A stretch of DNA of 64,000 nt, taken from Gambelia wislizenii. Taxonomy: Eukaryota; Chordata; Lepidosauria; Squamata; Crotaphytidae. Below are positions 1 to 11,830 of the stretch, piece after piece. Where the stretch lies: positions 214,070,645 to 214,134,644 of the forward strand of contig JAUMIR010000005.1 in NCBI GenBank assembly GCA_030847615.1. The letters are read 5' to 3'. The notes beneath the pieces were generated by a model. It did not search any database. It worked only from the letters and a program-made list of their open reading frames with translations, and was not told where the DNA came from. The number at the start of each line of letters is the position of its first letter. Positions within the stretch are counted from its first letter, which is position 1. The position numbers and the translations under genes were made by a program.

Positions 1-1390
1 GACCTGAAGCTACATCATGGCTTCATACCAGACAGGTACTACTGGGAGTCAGACCCTCTGTACCATTACTACGATGACCTGTTTTCGCTGATTCATTGAC
101 ACCGCAGATACTACAGGAACTACTCCCCGACTCGCAGGAGAGATCATAGAGGGCGAGAATGGGACTGGTCTGCGAACTGAGGAAGGAACTGTTCCAGAGG
201 TCAGAGATGGACCCACTCCTTCGATGGCCGCTGATGGGACTGCTCGTCTGAACGGAGATGACCTGAAGATAGGAGGGACCAGACCAGCTGCTCCTTTGAG
301 GGCTTCAGAAGTCGTCCAACAGGTGGCAAGGATACTCCAAGACCTCGGGACAAACACTCTCCCTCCACCTTGCAACGACCCCACAGATCACCGTGGCTGC
401 TACCTTCACCTTTCCTGCACCAACCACAATCCCTGACAGGGACAGGTTCGGTGCCTGTCCCACGGAATAACACCGAGCCATCCAAAGGGGATCCCAATCC
501 TGCAGTCTCCCTTGCGGATTCATTATACATCTCCACACTCCAGATCAAGGTCACTGTCACCAAAATTCTCACCTACTACGAGGGGAGCGAATCCAGAGCC
601 ATTGTCACCCACAGATGATGTACATTCCTTTGTGGACCAAATGTTAATAATGGCAGCTTCTCTGGGCCTCCTTGTGTCCCAGCCAGACACAAATGTGGAT
701 GATCCACTGTTCCAAGACTTGCAACACCAGGTACCAGCACTACCAACTTTGTCGATATCTCCATTCCTCACACAGAGCACAAAAGGAGCACAGACAAACC
801 CATCTTCAGTACCCCCCCCCCACTTCTCGCAGGCTGGACCACCTTTACAGGGTCTTGGATGATGTAGCTCCGTGGCTGGCGTCGCATCCCAAACCTAATT
901 CCATCATAGTGGATGCAGCCCAGATGTGCACCTCTCAGAAATTATATTCTTCACCAACAGATAGAGAGCAAAAAACTTGATGCAATTGGATGCAGGTTTT
1001 ATTTGTCTGCATGTTTATTGACAAAAATCGCCACCTACAGCACATGCATAGGGGCATACCAAAGGTTCTTGTGGGACGCTGTGTCCCCCTATCTGAATAA
1101 AGTGCCAGAGCAAGATCTGCAGTTTGTCCACATGCTGAGAAATGACAGGCTAGCACTGGTGAGTCATCAACGACAGGTGGCATAGCACGTGGCAGACTGT
1201 GCGGGTAAGATCTTCGCTAGTGCAGTGGCGGTTCAGACGCATGGCTCAGAGCCATGCAGTTCAGACACATGGTTCAAATTCTCTGGCTTATTGCACATGG
1301 GAAGATCAGTTATAGAGGATCTCCCCTTTGATGAGGCAGCCTTTTTCATGCCGATACAGACACAAAGCTCAAGCATACCCACAAAATGAG
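1..1390 (+). pseudogene. DIRS copy 1 gag-like region
   Basis: Broken frames encode a Ser/Arg-rich part (HTSPHSRSRSLSPKFSPTT) then DVHSFVDQMLIMAASLGLLV near 615-680. Further on come CIGAYQRFLWDAVSPYLNKV (about 1,040-1,100) and a stretch ending SVIEDLPFDEAAFF near 1,350. The order and composition match the first ORF of vertebrate DIRS elements, a presumed nucleic-acid-binding structural protein. Copy 2 has a related DVRAFADQML segment. Several frameshifts and stops make it a pseudogene. Confidence 0.6.
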
Positions 1391-1661
1391 GGTCACTGCC
1401 TGACGCTTTGGTCTACCATCACCATTCCAGGGACTGAGACCACGATTTAGCGGACGCTGCTTCCACCCATTCTTCTGGAAGAGGGACAGTCCTGCATCCC
1501 ACCACTACCAACATTCATCATCAGGCCTTCCACAATCCCAGAAGAAATTCCCTTCTACTTCCCGGTCTAAATCGCAATTCACCAGGAAGAAGCCTGACCC
1601 TTCCAAACAGTGGGTTTGACCATGCACCCCTCAGCAACTTTCCTGTCATGTCCTCCTATGG

Positions 1662-3010
1662 GTGCTGAGCATTAGCCAGAAAGTATACTTTATCGAGTTT
1701 GATTGTCTTCCCCCTTTGGGGCTCTACAGAGTAACTCCTCCTGCCCCCCTTATAGAGGAAGTATCTTGTCGTCTTCTCAAGGGTGCCATAGAACTGATTC
1801 CACAACATCATATCCAAGGTGCTTTTTTCTCCCGTTACTTCCTGGTAGACAAGAAAGATGGGGGAATGCATCCTATCCTTGACTTATGCAACATGAATAG
1901 CTTTATCACTCCAAGAAGATTCAGGATGGTTTCACTATCCTCCATTTTCTCCCTCCTACAAGTGGAAGCCTGGTTTGCAACCATCAACCTCTGTGATGTA
2001 TAATTCCGCATTTCACACCACTTCACAGACACTTCCTGTTGTTCACCATTGGATCACGAGCTTTCTGCTTCACAGCTCTTCCCTTTGGCCTATGTACAGC
2101 CCCTCATGTGTTCACCAAATGTGTGGCAGTGGTTGTCGTGTGGCTGAGATTAAGAGGGGTTGTCATCTTCCCATACCTGTATGACTGGCTCCTCTCTGTG
2201 CCGTCCAGGGAAAAGCTAGACAAAGATGTCCATTTGACGCTTTCCCTCCTCAGTGACATGGGGTGTGTAGTCAACCTTGGAAAGTCTCACCTAGATGCCA
2301 CATGGGTAGCCCACTTCATAAGAGCTCAACTGAACTCAGAGATGGGACAAGTCTCCCTGCCAGACAGCAGATTCACCACCCTATAGGAAGCAGTACATCA
2401 CTGCATCTCAAGGGTCACAGTGTATTTTGTTCAGTGTACTCTAGGCTATATGGCCTCAACCACGGCAGTGACACCCCTATCCCACCTTAGAATGTGTCCT
2501 CTCCAGTCATGTTTCCTTGACAAGTTCGACCCCATGGCCGACAATGCTTACAAGATGATCTCCATTCCTCGGCCAATCCTCAGGGCCCTTGCCTGGTGGA
2601 CGGTTCTGGAAAATGTCCAACACAGGATGCCTTTCACACCTCAACACCCCATGGGGTCAGTAACCACACATGCATCCATGTCAGGTTGGAGTACCCACTC
2701 CAGGAAGCTCATGGTCCACGGGCAATGGTCAAAGGACGAGAAACAGTTGCACATCAACGTCTTGGAACTGTTGGTGGTATTCAAAGCACTAAAAGCATTT
2801 GAACCCTCCCTCATGGGACATGCAGTGAAAGTCACTTCGGACAATACAACCACAGTTTTCTACATCAAGAAGCAGGGAGGAACTTGTTCCTGTCCACTGC
2901 TTGACCTGACACTTCAGGTTTGGGAATGGTGCATAGAACATCATATTTCCCTAATGGCTATCCATCTAGCAGTTTGCAGTCCAATAAGTGGAAATGTTTT
3001 GCTATTGAAG
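1662..3010 (+). pseudogene. DIRS copy 1 reverse transcriptase and RNase H
   Basis: The RT begins near 1,680. FSRYFLVDKKDGGMHPILDL (about 1,831-1,890) is the fingers/palm core, and FCFTALPFGLCTAPHVFTK lies near 2,066-2,122. The catalytic box reads YLYDWL near 2,176, where YLDD or YIDD is expected, so one catalytic Asp is Tyr. RNase H follows with THASMSGWS near 2,665 (first Asp replaced by His), INVLEL near 2,755 and VTSDNTTTVFYI near 2,830. The frame is broken near 2,003 and 2,386. RNase H is cut before its last acidic residue by the insert at about 2.97-3.58 kb and resumes with the MADALS-like segment near 3,600. Confidence 0.75.
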
Positions 3011-3576
3011 GGTTAACTGAGAAGCCAAACAGTATGTGTTGATGTAACTTCCTATATGTTTTGCTATTGGGCTTCTAGGGGAAAGGGGAGTGTCTTAGTC
3101 TTCCTCCTTTGTCTAGAAGCCAGCCACGAGGTCTTTACCTCTTCCCCATTTTTCACCATGTTTTGAGAGAGAGAGGACCTCCCTCTCAGGAAGTCCTGCA
3201 TATTCTTTTGTTATGATGTAGTTTTTAGTCATTTTAAAGTAGTTTTAGTCTACTTTGAAGCTTTACTGAAGTTCTGCCACGTGTAAATGCTCTGAATATG
3301 TGAGTAAATAAGTTTTTGTACGTTGGAAGCTATTTTTATGAGTCTTGAGTGATTATTTGGCTAAACAAGTAACTTGGGACAGGAAAGGGTGTTGGTTGTC
3401 TGTAAGCTATCTATTTTCATGTATGCTAAGATTATTATGCTAACACTGCTGCGTGTGTGTACTCTGCTAATTGGCTGTACTTCCCAGGAGTGAAGTGCAG
3501 TGAGGAGGGAGCATTTGCTATATGCTCTCATGTTTAACAGGGGACATTGGAACCCTGCATTTTTAAACACTTCCAA
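2971..3576. mobile_element. LTR-like insert of about 600 bases inside DIRS RNase H
   Basis: The RNase H reading stops at SLMAIHLA and resumes at TQNKMADALS near 3,586-3,615, so the intervening sequence is foreign. It has no coding capacity, contains a TGAGTAAATAAG stretch near 3,300 that could be a polyadenylation signal, and is flanked by similar CCAATA(A)GTGG sequences (2,981 and 3,573). A solo LTR is the best guess. Orientation and exact ends are uncertain. Confidence 0.4.
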
Positions 3577-4035
3577 TAGTGGGGACCCAGAACAAGATGG
3601 CGGATGCTCTCAGCTGATCATCCACCTCCAATCATGAGTGGTCTCTGGTACTGGACATTCTGCTCCCACTCTTTGCAGACTGGGGGATCCCCAGCATAGA
3701 CCTCTGCGAGCAAAGAGAATGCCAAGTGCTGCATCTACTGCTCCAGAAAGCCCCTATCTTCAAGGAGCCTAGGGGATGCCTTCCTGTTTGAGTGGATGGT
3801 AGTTCCACTATATGCCTTCCTACCTTTCCCACTGATCTCCAGAATGGTAGTGAAACTTCGTTGTGATAGGGTGAACTGCATACTGATAACTCCCTGGTGC
3901 CCATGCCAACCATGATTCTCCCCCTCCTTCTCCTGTTGAAAGGGACCTACAGAAAACTTGGGCTCGCACTGACACCCTGTCCCTGCAGGGAGGGAGGGTA
4001 CTTCACCCAGACCTGGACACAATCAGACCAACTGC

Positions 4036-5240
4036 GTGGCTGATTCGCCATTACCCTCCCTATTGGACTCTGCCCAAGCTATCATAAGGGCAGCCCAGTG
4101 CCCCTCCACTCTAAAAGCATACACCTATAAATGGCAGAAATTCTGCGACTTTCTGAATGGAAAGGATGTTCCCCACCGGCAGGCGACCGTACCTCTGCTC
4201 CTTAACTTTCTGGCTACACTCTCATCAAGGGGCCTCTCTCTCTCCTCGATAAGGGGATATGTAGCGGCCATCTCCTGGCACTTTCAGCACCTTGGCCTGC
4301 CTTCCTGTCTGAAGGACCCGCTCGTGAAGGGCTTTCTACAGGGATACAAGAAGCTGCACCTTCCGGTAACAGGGCCCACCCCAAGCTGGGACTTAGAACT
4401 GGTCCTAACAGCACTGCCTAAAGTCCCCTTCGAGCTGTTGGATGACTATGACCTGCATTTCCTTTCCATTAAGACAGCTTTCCTAGTGGCAATCACTTCA
4501 GCATGAAGGGCGAGCGAGTTGTGTGCTCTACGAGTAGATCCTCCATACATGTGTTTCCACCCCAATAAGGTTGTTCTTAGACCTGATGTGACCTTCCTCC
4601 TTAAGGCAGTCTACTCATTTCACATGAATCAAGATATAGTTTTACCAGCCTTTTTCTGGGAGCCATAGGGAGAGATAGAGCTCTCATTACATTCTCTGGA
4701 CGTGAATTTAATTAGGTATTTATACACTGCTCTTCAGCCACAAAGGCTATCAGAGCAGCTTACAAATGGTTTTAAGCAATACCAATTTACACATCTACAC
4801 TGCATTAAGCAGTTTCCAATGTGTGTTAGCTAGTTGCCCTCATAAGCTGGGTACTCATTTTACCAACCTGAAGGATGGAAGGCTGAGTGAACCTTAGAGC
4901 CCTCTGGAATTGAACTTGCAATGTGGTGACTTGCAGTACTGGCATTTAACCATTTCGCCACCAGGACTCACTTTGTACATAGACAGGGCGGCCCCATTTC
5001 GCCACTCTTTCAGACTATTTGTGTGCCACTCAGGCCTGAGAGAAGGATACCCTGTGTCGACATAGTGCTTCTCCAAATGGGTGGCCTAGGCCATCCACAT
5101 CTCATATCAGATATTAGGAAAGCCGGCCCCATGGCCCATCTGCAGTCACTCCACCAGAGCGGCTGTGACCTCTACAACATTCCTGAAAGGAGTCCTATAC
5201 AGGACATTTGCAGGGAGGCTAGGTGGGCGACACCCTGACT
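4036..5240 (+). pseudogene. DIRS copy 1 tyrosine recombinase
   Basis: From 4,036 an open stretch of 156 codons gives the N-terminal SAM-like DNA-binding domain (STLKAYTYKWQKFCDFLNG and LSSIRGYVAAISWHFQHLGL). The catalytic domain begins with KTAFLVAITSA and then an in-frame TGA immediately before RASELCAL, the box that carries the first catalytic Arg. A SINE splits the gene at 4,703. Beyond it, remnants such as FRLFVCHSGLREG near 5,010 and a degraded C-terminus to about 5,240 can be followed. The enzyme would have cut and joined circular DIRS DNA. It cannot be active here. Confidence 0.72.
4703..4973 (-). mobile_element. tRNA-derived SINE inserted in DIRS copy 1
   Basis: Read on the - strand it starts GTGGCGAAATGGTTAAATGCC and shows degraded tRNA-type A and B boxes, then CTCAGCCTTCCATCCTTCAG. 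It ends in a GAGCAGTGTATAAAT tail. The same family occurs at 62.2-62.8 kb. It interrupts the recombinase after HSLDV. Confidence 0.72.
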
Positions 5241-5424
5241 TTTGTCAAGAATTCCAAGGTGGACTCAGGTGATATAGCTGGCACAGCCCTAACTAGGGTG
5301 GCTCTGTCTGCCCAATGATTGACTGACATTACCATCTTGGTGTTCCTCTCCACCTCTGTGCCTACAATATAATTAATTGATCAAGTGTTTTTGGCTTGTT
5401 GTGTCTTTATTTACAACAGGACAC

Positions 5425-5778
5425 TCCCTCCTTCTTACTCATGAGCTTGCTAGTCTACCCATTGTGCGCTTTCACCGAGACCACAAAGGAGGAGGATAGG
5501 TTGCTTACCTGTAACTGTAGTTCTTTGAGTGGTCTTCTGTGAACACACAAACCCGCCCTCCTCCCCTCTAGGCCCTGTCTTCATATTGCTTAATTACACA
5601 CGGCTATTAGGAACTGAGCCGTTGGAGTGAGGAAGGGGCTTATATAGGTCAAGGGTGAGGGGGATGGAGCTACTGCCCTAAAGTTTGAATTGAGGTTTCT
5701 AGAAACTTCCGAAGTTCTCTGCGCAGGTGCAGGATTAACCCATTGTGTGAATTCACAGAAGACCACTCGAAGAACAAC
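5425..5778 (+). repeat. DIRS copy 1 terminal inverted-repeat region
   Basis: GAGACCACAAAGGAGG then GGTTGCTTACCTGTAACTGT near 5,500 and TTTGAGTGGTCTTCTGTGAA near 5,525 are followed about 220 bases later by the reverse complement TTCACAGAAGACCACTC (5,752-5,768). DIRS copy 2 (60.36-60.69 kb) and the relic at 43.86 kb share this arrangement, so it is the 3' end structure of the family. Confidence 0.7.
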
Positions 5779-6030
5779 AACAACAACAACAACAACAATA
5801 ATTTAATTATAGCCCACCCAATCACAAGGAATCCAGGCGGGTTACAACAATAAAAACACATGAGAACACAATAAAATTCAAAATTAGTCCCTTCCCAATC
5901 CCCACAACCCAATATTAAAACTACAATTAAATACACACAGTTTAAAAAACAAGAATACAAACGTTTAAAAAGGGAGATAATTGGTGGACAGAGCAACATA
6001 GATCACCTTGTGCGGGGAGAGGAGTTAAGT
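5779..6030 (-). mobile_element. L2-like LINE 3' tail inside the DIRS terminal repeat
   Basis: On + it reads (AAC)n, ATAATTTAATTATAGCCCAC and then CCAGGCGGGTTACAACAATA. This is the reverse complement of the L2-like tail seen elsewhere in the window. The (CAA)n run at 5,776-5,797 is its 3' microsatellite. DIRS terminal sequence appears on both sides. Confidence 0.6.
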
Positions 6031-6049
6031 TGGGAAGGTCAGTAAGCAA

Positions 6050-7700
6050 CCTGTCCATTTGTTCACTTGAAAAGGATTTTATTAAGTAAAGTACAATTTC
6101 AGTGATATCTTACCACACAAAGAATATGTGTTGTATTAGCCATCTACTTTAGGATGTACGTGTTAATAGGAAACACATTGATGTGATTTCTGTGCGGTGT
6201 ATATTTTTTTAAGAGAAGAAATTACAGTACTTTAACTCTTTGATTAAATGGAAGCTGTATGATGTTGTATGGTCTTAAAGGGTTTTATTGGGTTTAAAAA
6301 TTGTTAATACAGTTGATTTGGATTTCATATTAAATTGGCATCAAGGATAGTTTTAGCTTTATATATTTGCTGTTATTGTTAGTTGCTATATAAAACACAT
6401 TGTGTAAGGAATATACAAGAATAAATATAAGGAAGGAAAAGGGTAGACAGACAGAGGAGGGTGCAGCAGAAGGAGAGAACAAGCAGGATAGAAAAGAAAA
6501 TGAGGGGAAGGGTGGGTGTTCTGAGAACAGAAGGTCTGGGAAGGAATGGGATGGTGGGTGGTTGTGGAAAGGGACAGGACAGAGGAAAAGTGGCTAAAAG
6601 AAAGTGATTATTGAGTGAAGGCAAGACAAGAAGGTGTTGGCAGTATTAGCAGGAGGGCAAAGGGGTGAGATGATCTTGTTGCAGTGGTTATAATGAAGAT
6701 GAAAAGTTTGAATGGGAGGGGATTGAGCAGAGGAGAACAAGCCACAGAGAAGGATGGTGGAAGAGAAGGAACCCCAAGGGGGGGGGGCAAAGTGCAGCCT
6801 CCTGTGGCCCCAGGACCATTTTTGTGGCCTCCCCAGGGGGTCAAAATTTATTTGTAGTTTTTTTCCCCAGAAAGCACCCCAAATGCACTCAAAGGAACAC
6901 AGAGGGCATCTCCACTATGTTTTGAGACTCTTTTGGCTCCCAAAGAGTAAAAAACAATTTTTGCAAAACGTTTTAAAGAAATATTTTGCACCAAAATGTC
7001 CTAAAGTGTCCACTGGCAGCATGGGGTTGTGCCATATTTTGTGGGCCCTTTGCAAGGCCTTTTTTGAAATAGGAAGTGAACAGTAAACTTCTGCTCACTT
7101 GCTGTTATTAAAAAGTCCTATCTTGGGTCTAAAATAGTTCAGGAAGCTTCCAACATTATAAAAATGCCCCCCATACTCCCTAGTATTTTTTGTGTGAGTG
7201 CAGATGCAGTGGAGAATTGCAGTCTTTCAAGGTCTCCTGACAAGCAATTATGGCCCTCTAGCCTTCGATAGTTGTCCATCTCTGTTTTAAATAATGAAGT
7301 ATCAATTTATATAGAAGTTTATAGTTCGAAAACACCACTTTGAACTGGGAAATCTGTGAAAAATCTAAGAAAATCCTATTAATTTCCTTGAGAAGGATAT
7401 TATTATCCTTGGGAAAGATTGTCTCCTCCCATATACATTCCAATAATGTCAGTTTATAGAACCCTCTCCCTATAGAGGTCAGATAAGTTCTTGCTCTGCA
7501 CAGTTTGGGGTGGTCCATGGAGTATGTGGCCTTTTGCCTGTGTTTTTAATGGATTTTAAATAGCTTTAGTCAGTTCTCAGAATGCGTTCTATTTTGTTTA
7601 TAGTTTGATTGTTTTAATATCAAATTGTTTTTAAAGTTCTGTCTTGCCTTTGATGATTTCTTGGGTAGAAAGGTGATGCATAAATATTTTGATTCATAAA
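6050..7700. other. Intergenic stretch without recognised gene
   Basis: AT-rich to about 6,400, then a purine-rich run at about 6,430-6,780 (long GGA/GAAG-rich stretch ending in G10). A GC-richer segment at 6,780-7,080 looks like an unclassified old repeat. No exon with credible splice sites and no recognised transposon protein was seen. Confidence 0.5.
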
Positions 7701-7710
7701 CTTAAATGTT

Positions 7711-8397
7711 TGATCTCTCTCTGGCTTTTTTTCGCAAACGAAGATTCAGGAAGGACACATCCCGCGCTTTCTGCAAGCGTGCTGATGACTAAAAAGGCCA
7801 ATCCGAGATAAACAAGTCCGGTTGCAAAAAGCACAGCAGAAGGTCTCCTTGGGTGATGTTTTTGGGTTGTGATTCTTTCTGCGTTGTCGTTTCTCTTCAA
7901 GACTTGTTCGGCGTGAGTTCTCAAATAAGGCTGCAGCATTGTGGATAGTGCGTCTCCATGCCTCCCGATGTGAGGCCAGGGCGGACCACTGTTGGTGATC
8001 AATTTGGCTGAGCCTGAGATGTTGTTTCAGGGAGTCTTTGTATCGCTTTTTTGGAGCGCTCCTCTTACGCTGACCCACGGCGAGTTCACCGTAGAGTAGT
8101 ATTTTTGGGAGGCGATGGTCCTCCATTCTAGAAACGTGCCCTGCCCAGCGCAGCTGCATTCTCAATATCATGGCCTCAATACTGGTGATCCCTGCTTGCT
8201 CAAGGACAGCAAGATTCGTCACATAGTCAGTCCAGTGTATATTTAGGATTGTGCATAGACAGCGCTGATGAAAGCGCTCGAGGAGTAGTAGGTGGTGGCG
8301 ATAGGTGACCCATGTTTCAGATCCATAAAGGAGGATAGACAGTACAATGGCTCTATACACACTGATTTTTGTGCTTTGCCTCAGGTGTTTATTGATA
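7711..8397 (-). mobile_element. Finger-bearing LINE family, copy A (5'-truncated)
   Basis: A 220-codon open frame on - (8,408 to 7,746) encodes the end of a non-LTR reverse-transcriptase protein: KISVYRAIVLSILLYGSETW, then LRWAGHVSRMEDHRLPK, and a C-terminal finger CAFCNRTCLSRIGLFSHQHAC of type C-x2-C-x12-H-x3-C. The frame is intact to its stop. The 3' end reads GCGAAAAAAAGCCAGAGAGAG, shared with copies B and C. The clade was not assigned; LINEs with this zinc-finger tail are common in fish and molluscs. Confidence 0.72.
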
Positions 8398-8399
8398 GA

Positions 8400-10250
8400 T
8401 ATAAACAAATAGATATCATTGATTTAATGTCAGAACTACTTGAAAAGATAAAAAAAGTGTTAAAATAAATTATTGTTGTACCAGAACACAGAAATTGGGA
8501 GTAACAGTACAGTAGCACTACCTTGGCTACGAAGGGAAAGAATTTTCAAAAATGGTCATGGTTTTGGAGTGTTAAAAAACCCTGATGAGACTGATCCTGG
8601 ACTGATGAGCATCTTTGCAGTTTGGGATTTGTGCTGTGCAAAAGCCACACACAGTTGTTTTGTGCAGAAAACAGCCTTTTCTGTAAAGAAAACATAATTT
8701 TCTGTAGGAATTAATATTTCTGCATCAAAAAAATTTTCATGCAGAAAATGCTGTTTTCTGTGTAGAAAATGTACAGAAACTGACATGCAGTGGGAAGAGA
8801 GTTGCTGAAATTACTCATTGCTACCTTTGGGAAGAAAATTAGTAAGAATTATATCCGTAAACTGGACTTAGTTACTTTTTGAGATAATGAGGGGATAATG
8901 ATGCTCCTTTCCTTTTGTAAAATAATGCAGTAACTGCTCAAATCACCAGTTTTGTTTGTTTGGTAGAACAAGCATCCTTCATTCACTTGTTCTTTTGGCA
9001 GGGATGTTGCCTTGTATCTTCATTATATAAAACAAACCCTCCCTCTTCCCAAGTTAACTTTAAAGCAAAAGTCCCATGCTGCTCACTGCAATACAAGATG
9101 TTGTCCACTACTGTAGTACATTGTCCTGAATCCCAGACCTTCCCACACTTTCATGTAAAATTGAGAGGAGTGATGACCAGTGGAAAAATAATTAAACGGG
9201 AGACTGCAAGGATAGTATAAGTAACAGCTCTGCCAGTGTTTGCACACTTTGCATCAATATTATGCAGTACAATTTGGCTTGCCCCAAAGATCGTTCCATT
9301 TTTGTGCTGGGAAATTTGGGAGTGCTGAGTAGGGAAAAGGGCCAACAGAGAGATGAACGCATGCGTACATGCATAAAAAAACTTCATGTAGTTGACCTTT
9401 GAAAATGTTTCTCATCCAGAGGGCTCAGTTCTGTAGGGCATCCTCCGCTGGTTATGTTAAACTTATAAATATTATTTGTTGGATTTATCCTTTTAATTAA
9501 AAAAGCACAGGTGGATGCACAGTTGACAAGCAGTTTTATATTAGCTTAATGTAAGAAAAATATACTGTCAGATTACTGTAGTATTTGCTTCAGTCTTCTT
9601 CAGAGAGAAGAAGGAAGTTGGGGAGAACACTGTTTTGATAATTTTATAAGACCGAAGAACAACTGAAAAACCTGGCTTTAAACGTATATACTTGTAAAAC
9701 CTTGGTACATTTATTATAAAAGGCTGAAATATCTGATTTGGCCACTTTGCAAGATACGGAAATCATGCAGAACACATTTCTGAGAAAGTTACTAGTTTTA
9801 TCATCAGGAACACAAGCAGCTAAATTAAGAGCTGAAACAACTTTGTCCTCTGTTCCAGCCAGAGTTGGATTGCATGTGCTATGCTTCTGGCTGAGGATCA
9901 GTTGACTTGAAAATTGCTGTGTCCCCAAACTCTCTTGGCTTGAACAACAAAGAAGGGGAATGAGCATATGATTGGTATTTCATGCTTGCCTGAGAACGGG
10001 GTCTAACCTGATAAGTTGATCCATATAGTTTTGGGGAGGGGAAACTCCCTAAAAGATTGGGTGCTATGTCATTACAAATCCAGTGATAACATTTTAATCC
10101 AGTCACTTTTCCATTTGGTATAGCCTACTTATGGAAAAACATTCTAGACTGAGTTATTAGAGGACAATGAATATTCCACACATAAAGAAAGCATTTGCCA
10201 AAGTGAAGGTCTAGACCACATCATAAACAGTTCCTGCTGGTAGATACATT
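8400..10250. other. Intergenic stretch, no recognised gene
   Basis: Includes several imperfect palindromes of the type TTTTCTGTGCAGAAAA between about 8,660 and 8,775, possibly a diverged MITE. The remainder is AT-rich unique-looking sequence without a supported exon. Confidence 0.45.
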
Positions 10251-10254
10251 TATT

Positions 10255-10352
10255 TATGTATTATTTAATTTATATTTTTTAATGTTGTAAGCTGCCCCAA
10301 TTGCATTTTGTAGAGGGGTGGGATATTAACAACAACAACAACAACAACAACA
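10255..10352 (+). mobile_element. L2-like LINE tail fragment with (AAC)n
   Basis: TGTTGTAAGCTGCCCC followed by GGGTGGGATATTAACAACAA matches the sense strand of the L2-like 3' tail, ending in an (AAC)8-type microsatellite at about 10,327-10,351. Confidence 0.55.
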
Positions 10353-10627
10353 GTATCCAGCCTTTCTACCAGCATGGAATCCAAGGGGGCATGCAACATT
10401 TTGTATGTACTATGTATGTGCATATAGGAGAATTCCAATGCCTGAGAGGGAATGGGCATATAGGGGTAGTCATGTTGATCACCTCCCTAACTATCTCTTT
10501 TGTTGCTTTTCCATTCAGTTCATTCAGCCCATTGTAAAGTGGTCTACAGAACATTCCAAATGTGTTTATGTAGGCAAGGCTTCTGACCTGATTGTTTCAT
10601 TTCATATGTACATATTGTATGTTTTGA

Positions 10628-11029
10628 AACTCCCCAAAATAGTACTCTATGGTGAACTCACCATGGGTCAGCGTAAGAGGGGCACTCCAAAAAAGCGATA
10701 CAAGGACTCCCTGAAACAACATCTCAGGCTTGGCCAAATTGATCACCAACAATGGTCCACCCTGGCCTCACATCGGGAGTCATGGAGACGCACTATCCAC
10801 AATGCTGCAGCCTTATTTGAGAACTCATGCCGAACATGTCTTGAAGAGAAACGGCAACGCGGAAAGAATCACAACCCGGTAACATCACCCAAGGAGACCT
10901 TCTGCTGTGCCTTCTGGAACAGGACTTGTCTATCTCGGATTGGCCTTTTTAGTCATCAGCGCGCTTGCAGAAAGCGCGGGATGAGTCCTTCCTGAATCTT
11001 TGTTTGCGAAGAAAAGCCAGAGAGAGAGA
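10628..11029 (+). mobile_element. Finger-bearing LINE family, copy B (5'-truncated)
   Basis: Starts abruptly at LPKIVLYGELTMGQRKRG and stays open to the stop near 10,995. It is collinear with copies A and C. In the C-terminal finger the second Cys is Trp (CCAFWNRTC), so the finger is broken. It ends with the common 3' end GCCAGAGAGAGAGA. Its orientation is opposite to copies A and C. Confidence 0.72.
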
Positions 11030-11686
11030 TGTTTTGAATAAGAAGTTTGCTGAAGCGTGTTGAACTGCTATTTTTTGGGGGTGTAGGAACCTATTCCTAT
11101 TCCCTTTGTGTTATTTCATCCTCTGGTACTAAGGTTTCAGTTAAAGAAGTAATGCCCAGGAACACATCTACTTCATTGACTAAGGTTTACCTGTATTGGC
11201 CATGATGCCCTCAGTTTTCATGTTAATTCAGCTAGTAATAAAACCTTGAATATGACAGATTGGATTTGCTACATCAAGGATCAGCTTGGCATCCAGCCCC
11301 ACATCAGTTGAGGCTGTCTGCCTATTAAATGCAGAGAACTGTGGCAGCAAAGCTATCCAGCACTGGCAATAGAGGCAATGACAGCACTCAAATAAGATCC
11401 ACATGGAGAATCTATGACATAACATGGAGAGCATTCAAGAAGTGGTATTTCTCTCCCAGAGCACTGCTGCATGAAACAAAAATTAAGAAAGCATTGTCTA
11501 TTTACAGATAGGTGTTGGGAAAAAGTGCTGCATTTCAATACACTAAAATGGCAATTAGTAGTGCTTGCCATGGCCATCACAATAGAGAGGCAGAGACTGA
11601 CAGTGTATCCTCATGTCAAGTATTTCATACATGTTGCTCCACAGATTCCTATCATGGGATTTGAACCTAGTACTTTAAAGAGAGCT
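11030..11686. other. Intergenic stretch, no recognised gene
   Basis: No open frame with homology I recognise and no repeat family identified. Confidence 0.4.
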
Positions 11687-11830
11687 TAGAATCATAGAAT
11701 TGTAGAGTTGGAAGAGACCACGAGGACCATCCAGTCCAACCCCCTGCCACGCAGGAAATCTTGATTAAAGCATCCCCGACAGTTGACAATCCAGCCTCTG
11801 TTTAAAGACCGGGAATGTGTCTCTGAGAAT
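11687..11830 (-). mobile_element. CR1 LINE 3' end fragment
   Basis: AATCATAGAATTGTAGAGTT, GGAAGAGACCACGAGGACCA and TCCAGTCCAACCCCCTGCCA are the reverse complement of the CR1 3' end, seen on + at 20,060-20,138 and 37,380-37,468. Confidence 0.8.

Larger units (their letters stand above)
1..6050 (+). mobile_element. DIRS-like tyrosine-recombinase retrotransposon, copy 1 (decayed, enters from left edge)
   Basis: The order is gag-like region, RT, RNase H, tyrosine recombinase, then inverted terminal sequence, as in DIRS elements of vertebrates. These elements integrate through a tyrosine recombinase instead of an integrase and make no target duplication. All reading frames are broken by stops and shifts. 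The copy is interrupted by an LTR-like insert near 2.97-3.58 kb, a SINE at 4.70-4.97 kb and an L2-like tail at about 5.78-6.03 kb. The terminal sequence GTAGTTCTTTGAGTGGTCTT at 5,517 is mirrored by the complementary stretch at 5,744-5,777. After the L2 insert, GTAAGCAACCTGTCC near 6,037 mirrors the region around 5,500. Confidence 0.8.

Noticed and set aside
4036..4506. Open frame as a domesticated recombinase gene
   Set aside because: It is followed by a stop just before the catalytic Arg box and a SINE inside the catalytic domain, in a decayed DIRS context.
6430..6790. Purine-rich tract as a regulatory triplex region
   Set aside because: No mirror symmetry or other support was found; likely low-complexity sequence.
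10301..10351. (AAC)n run as a CRISPR or coding Asn/Gln repeat
   Set aside because: Simple microsatellite at the end of an L2-like tail.
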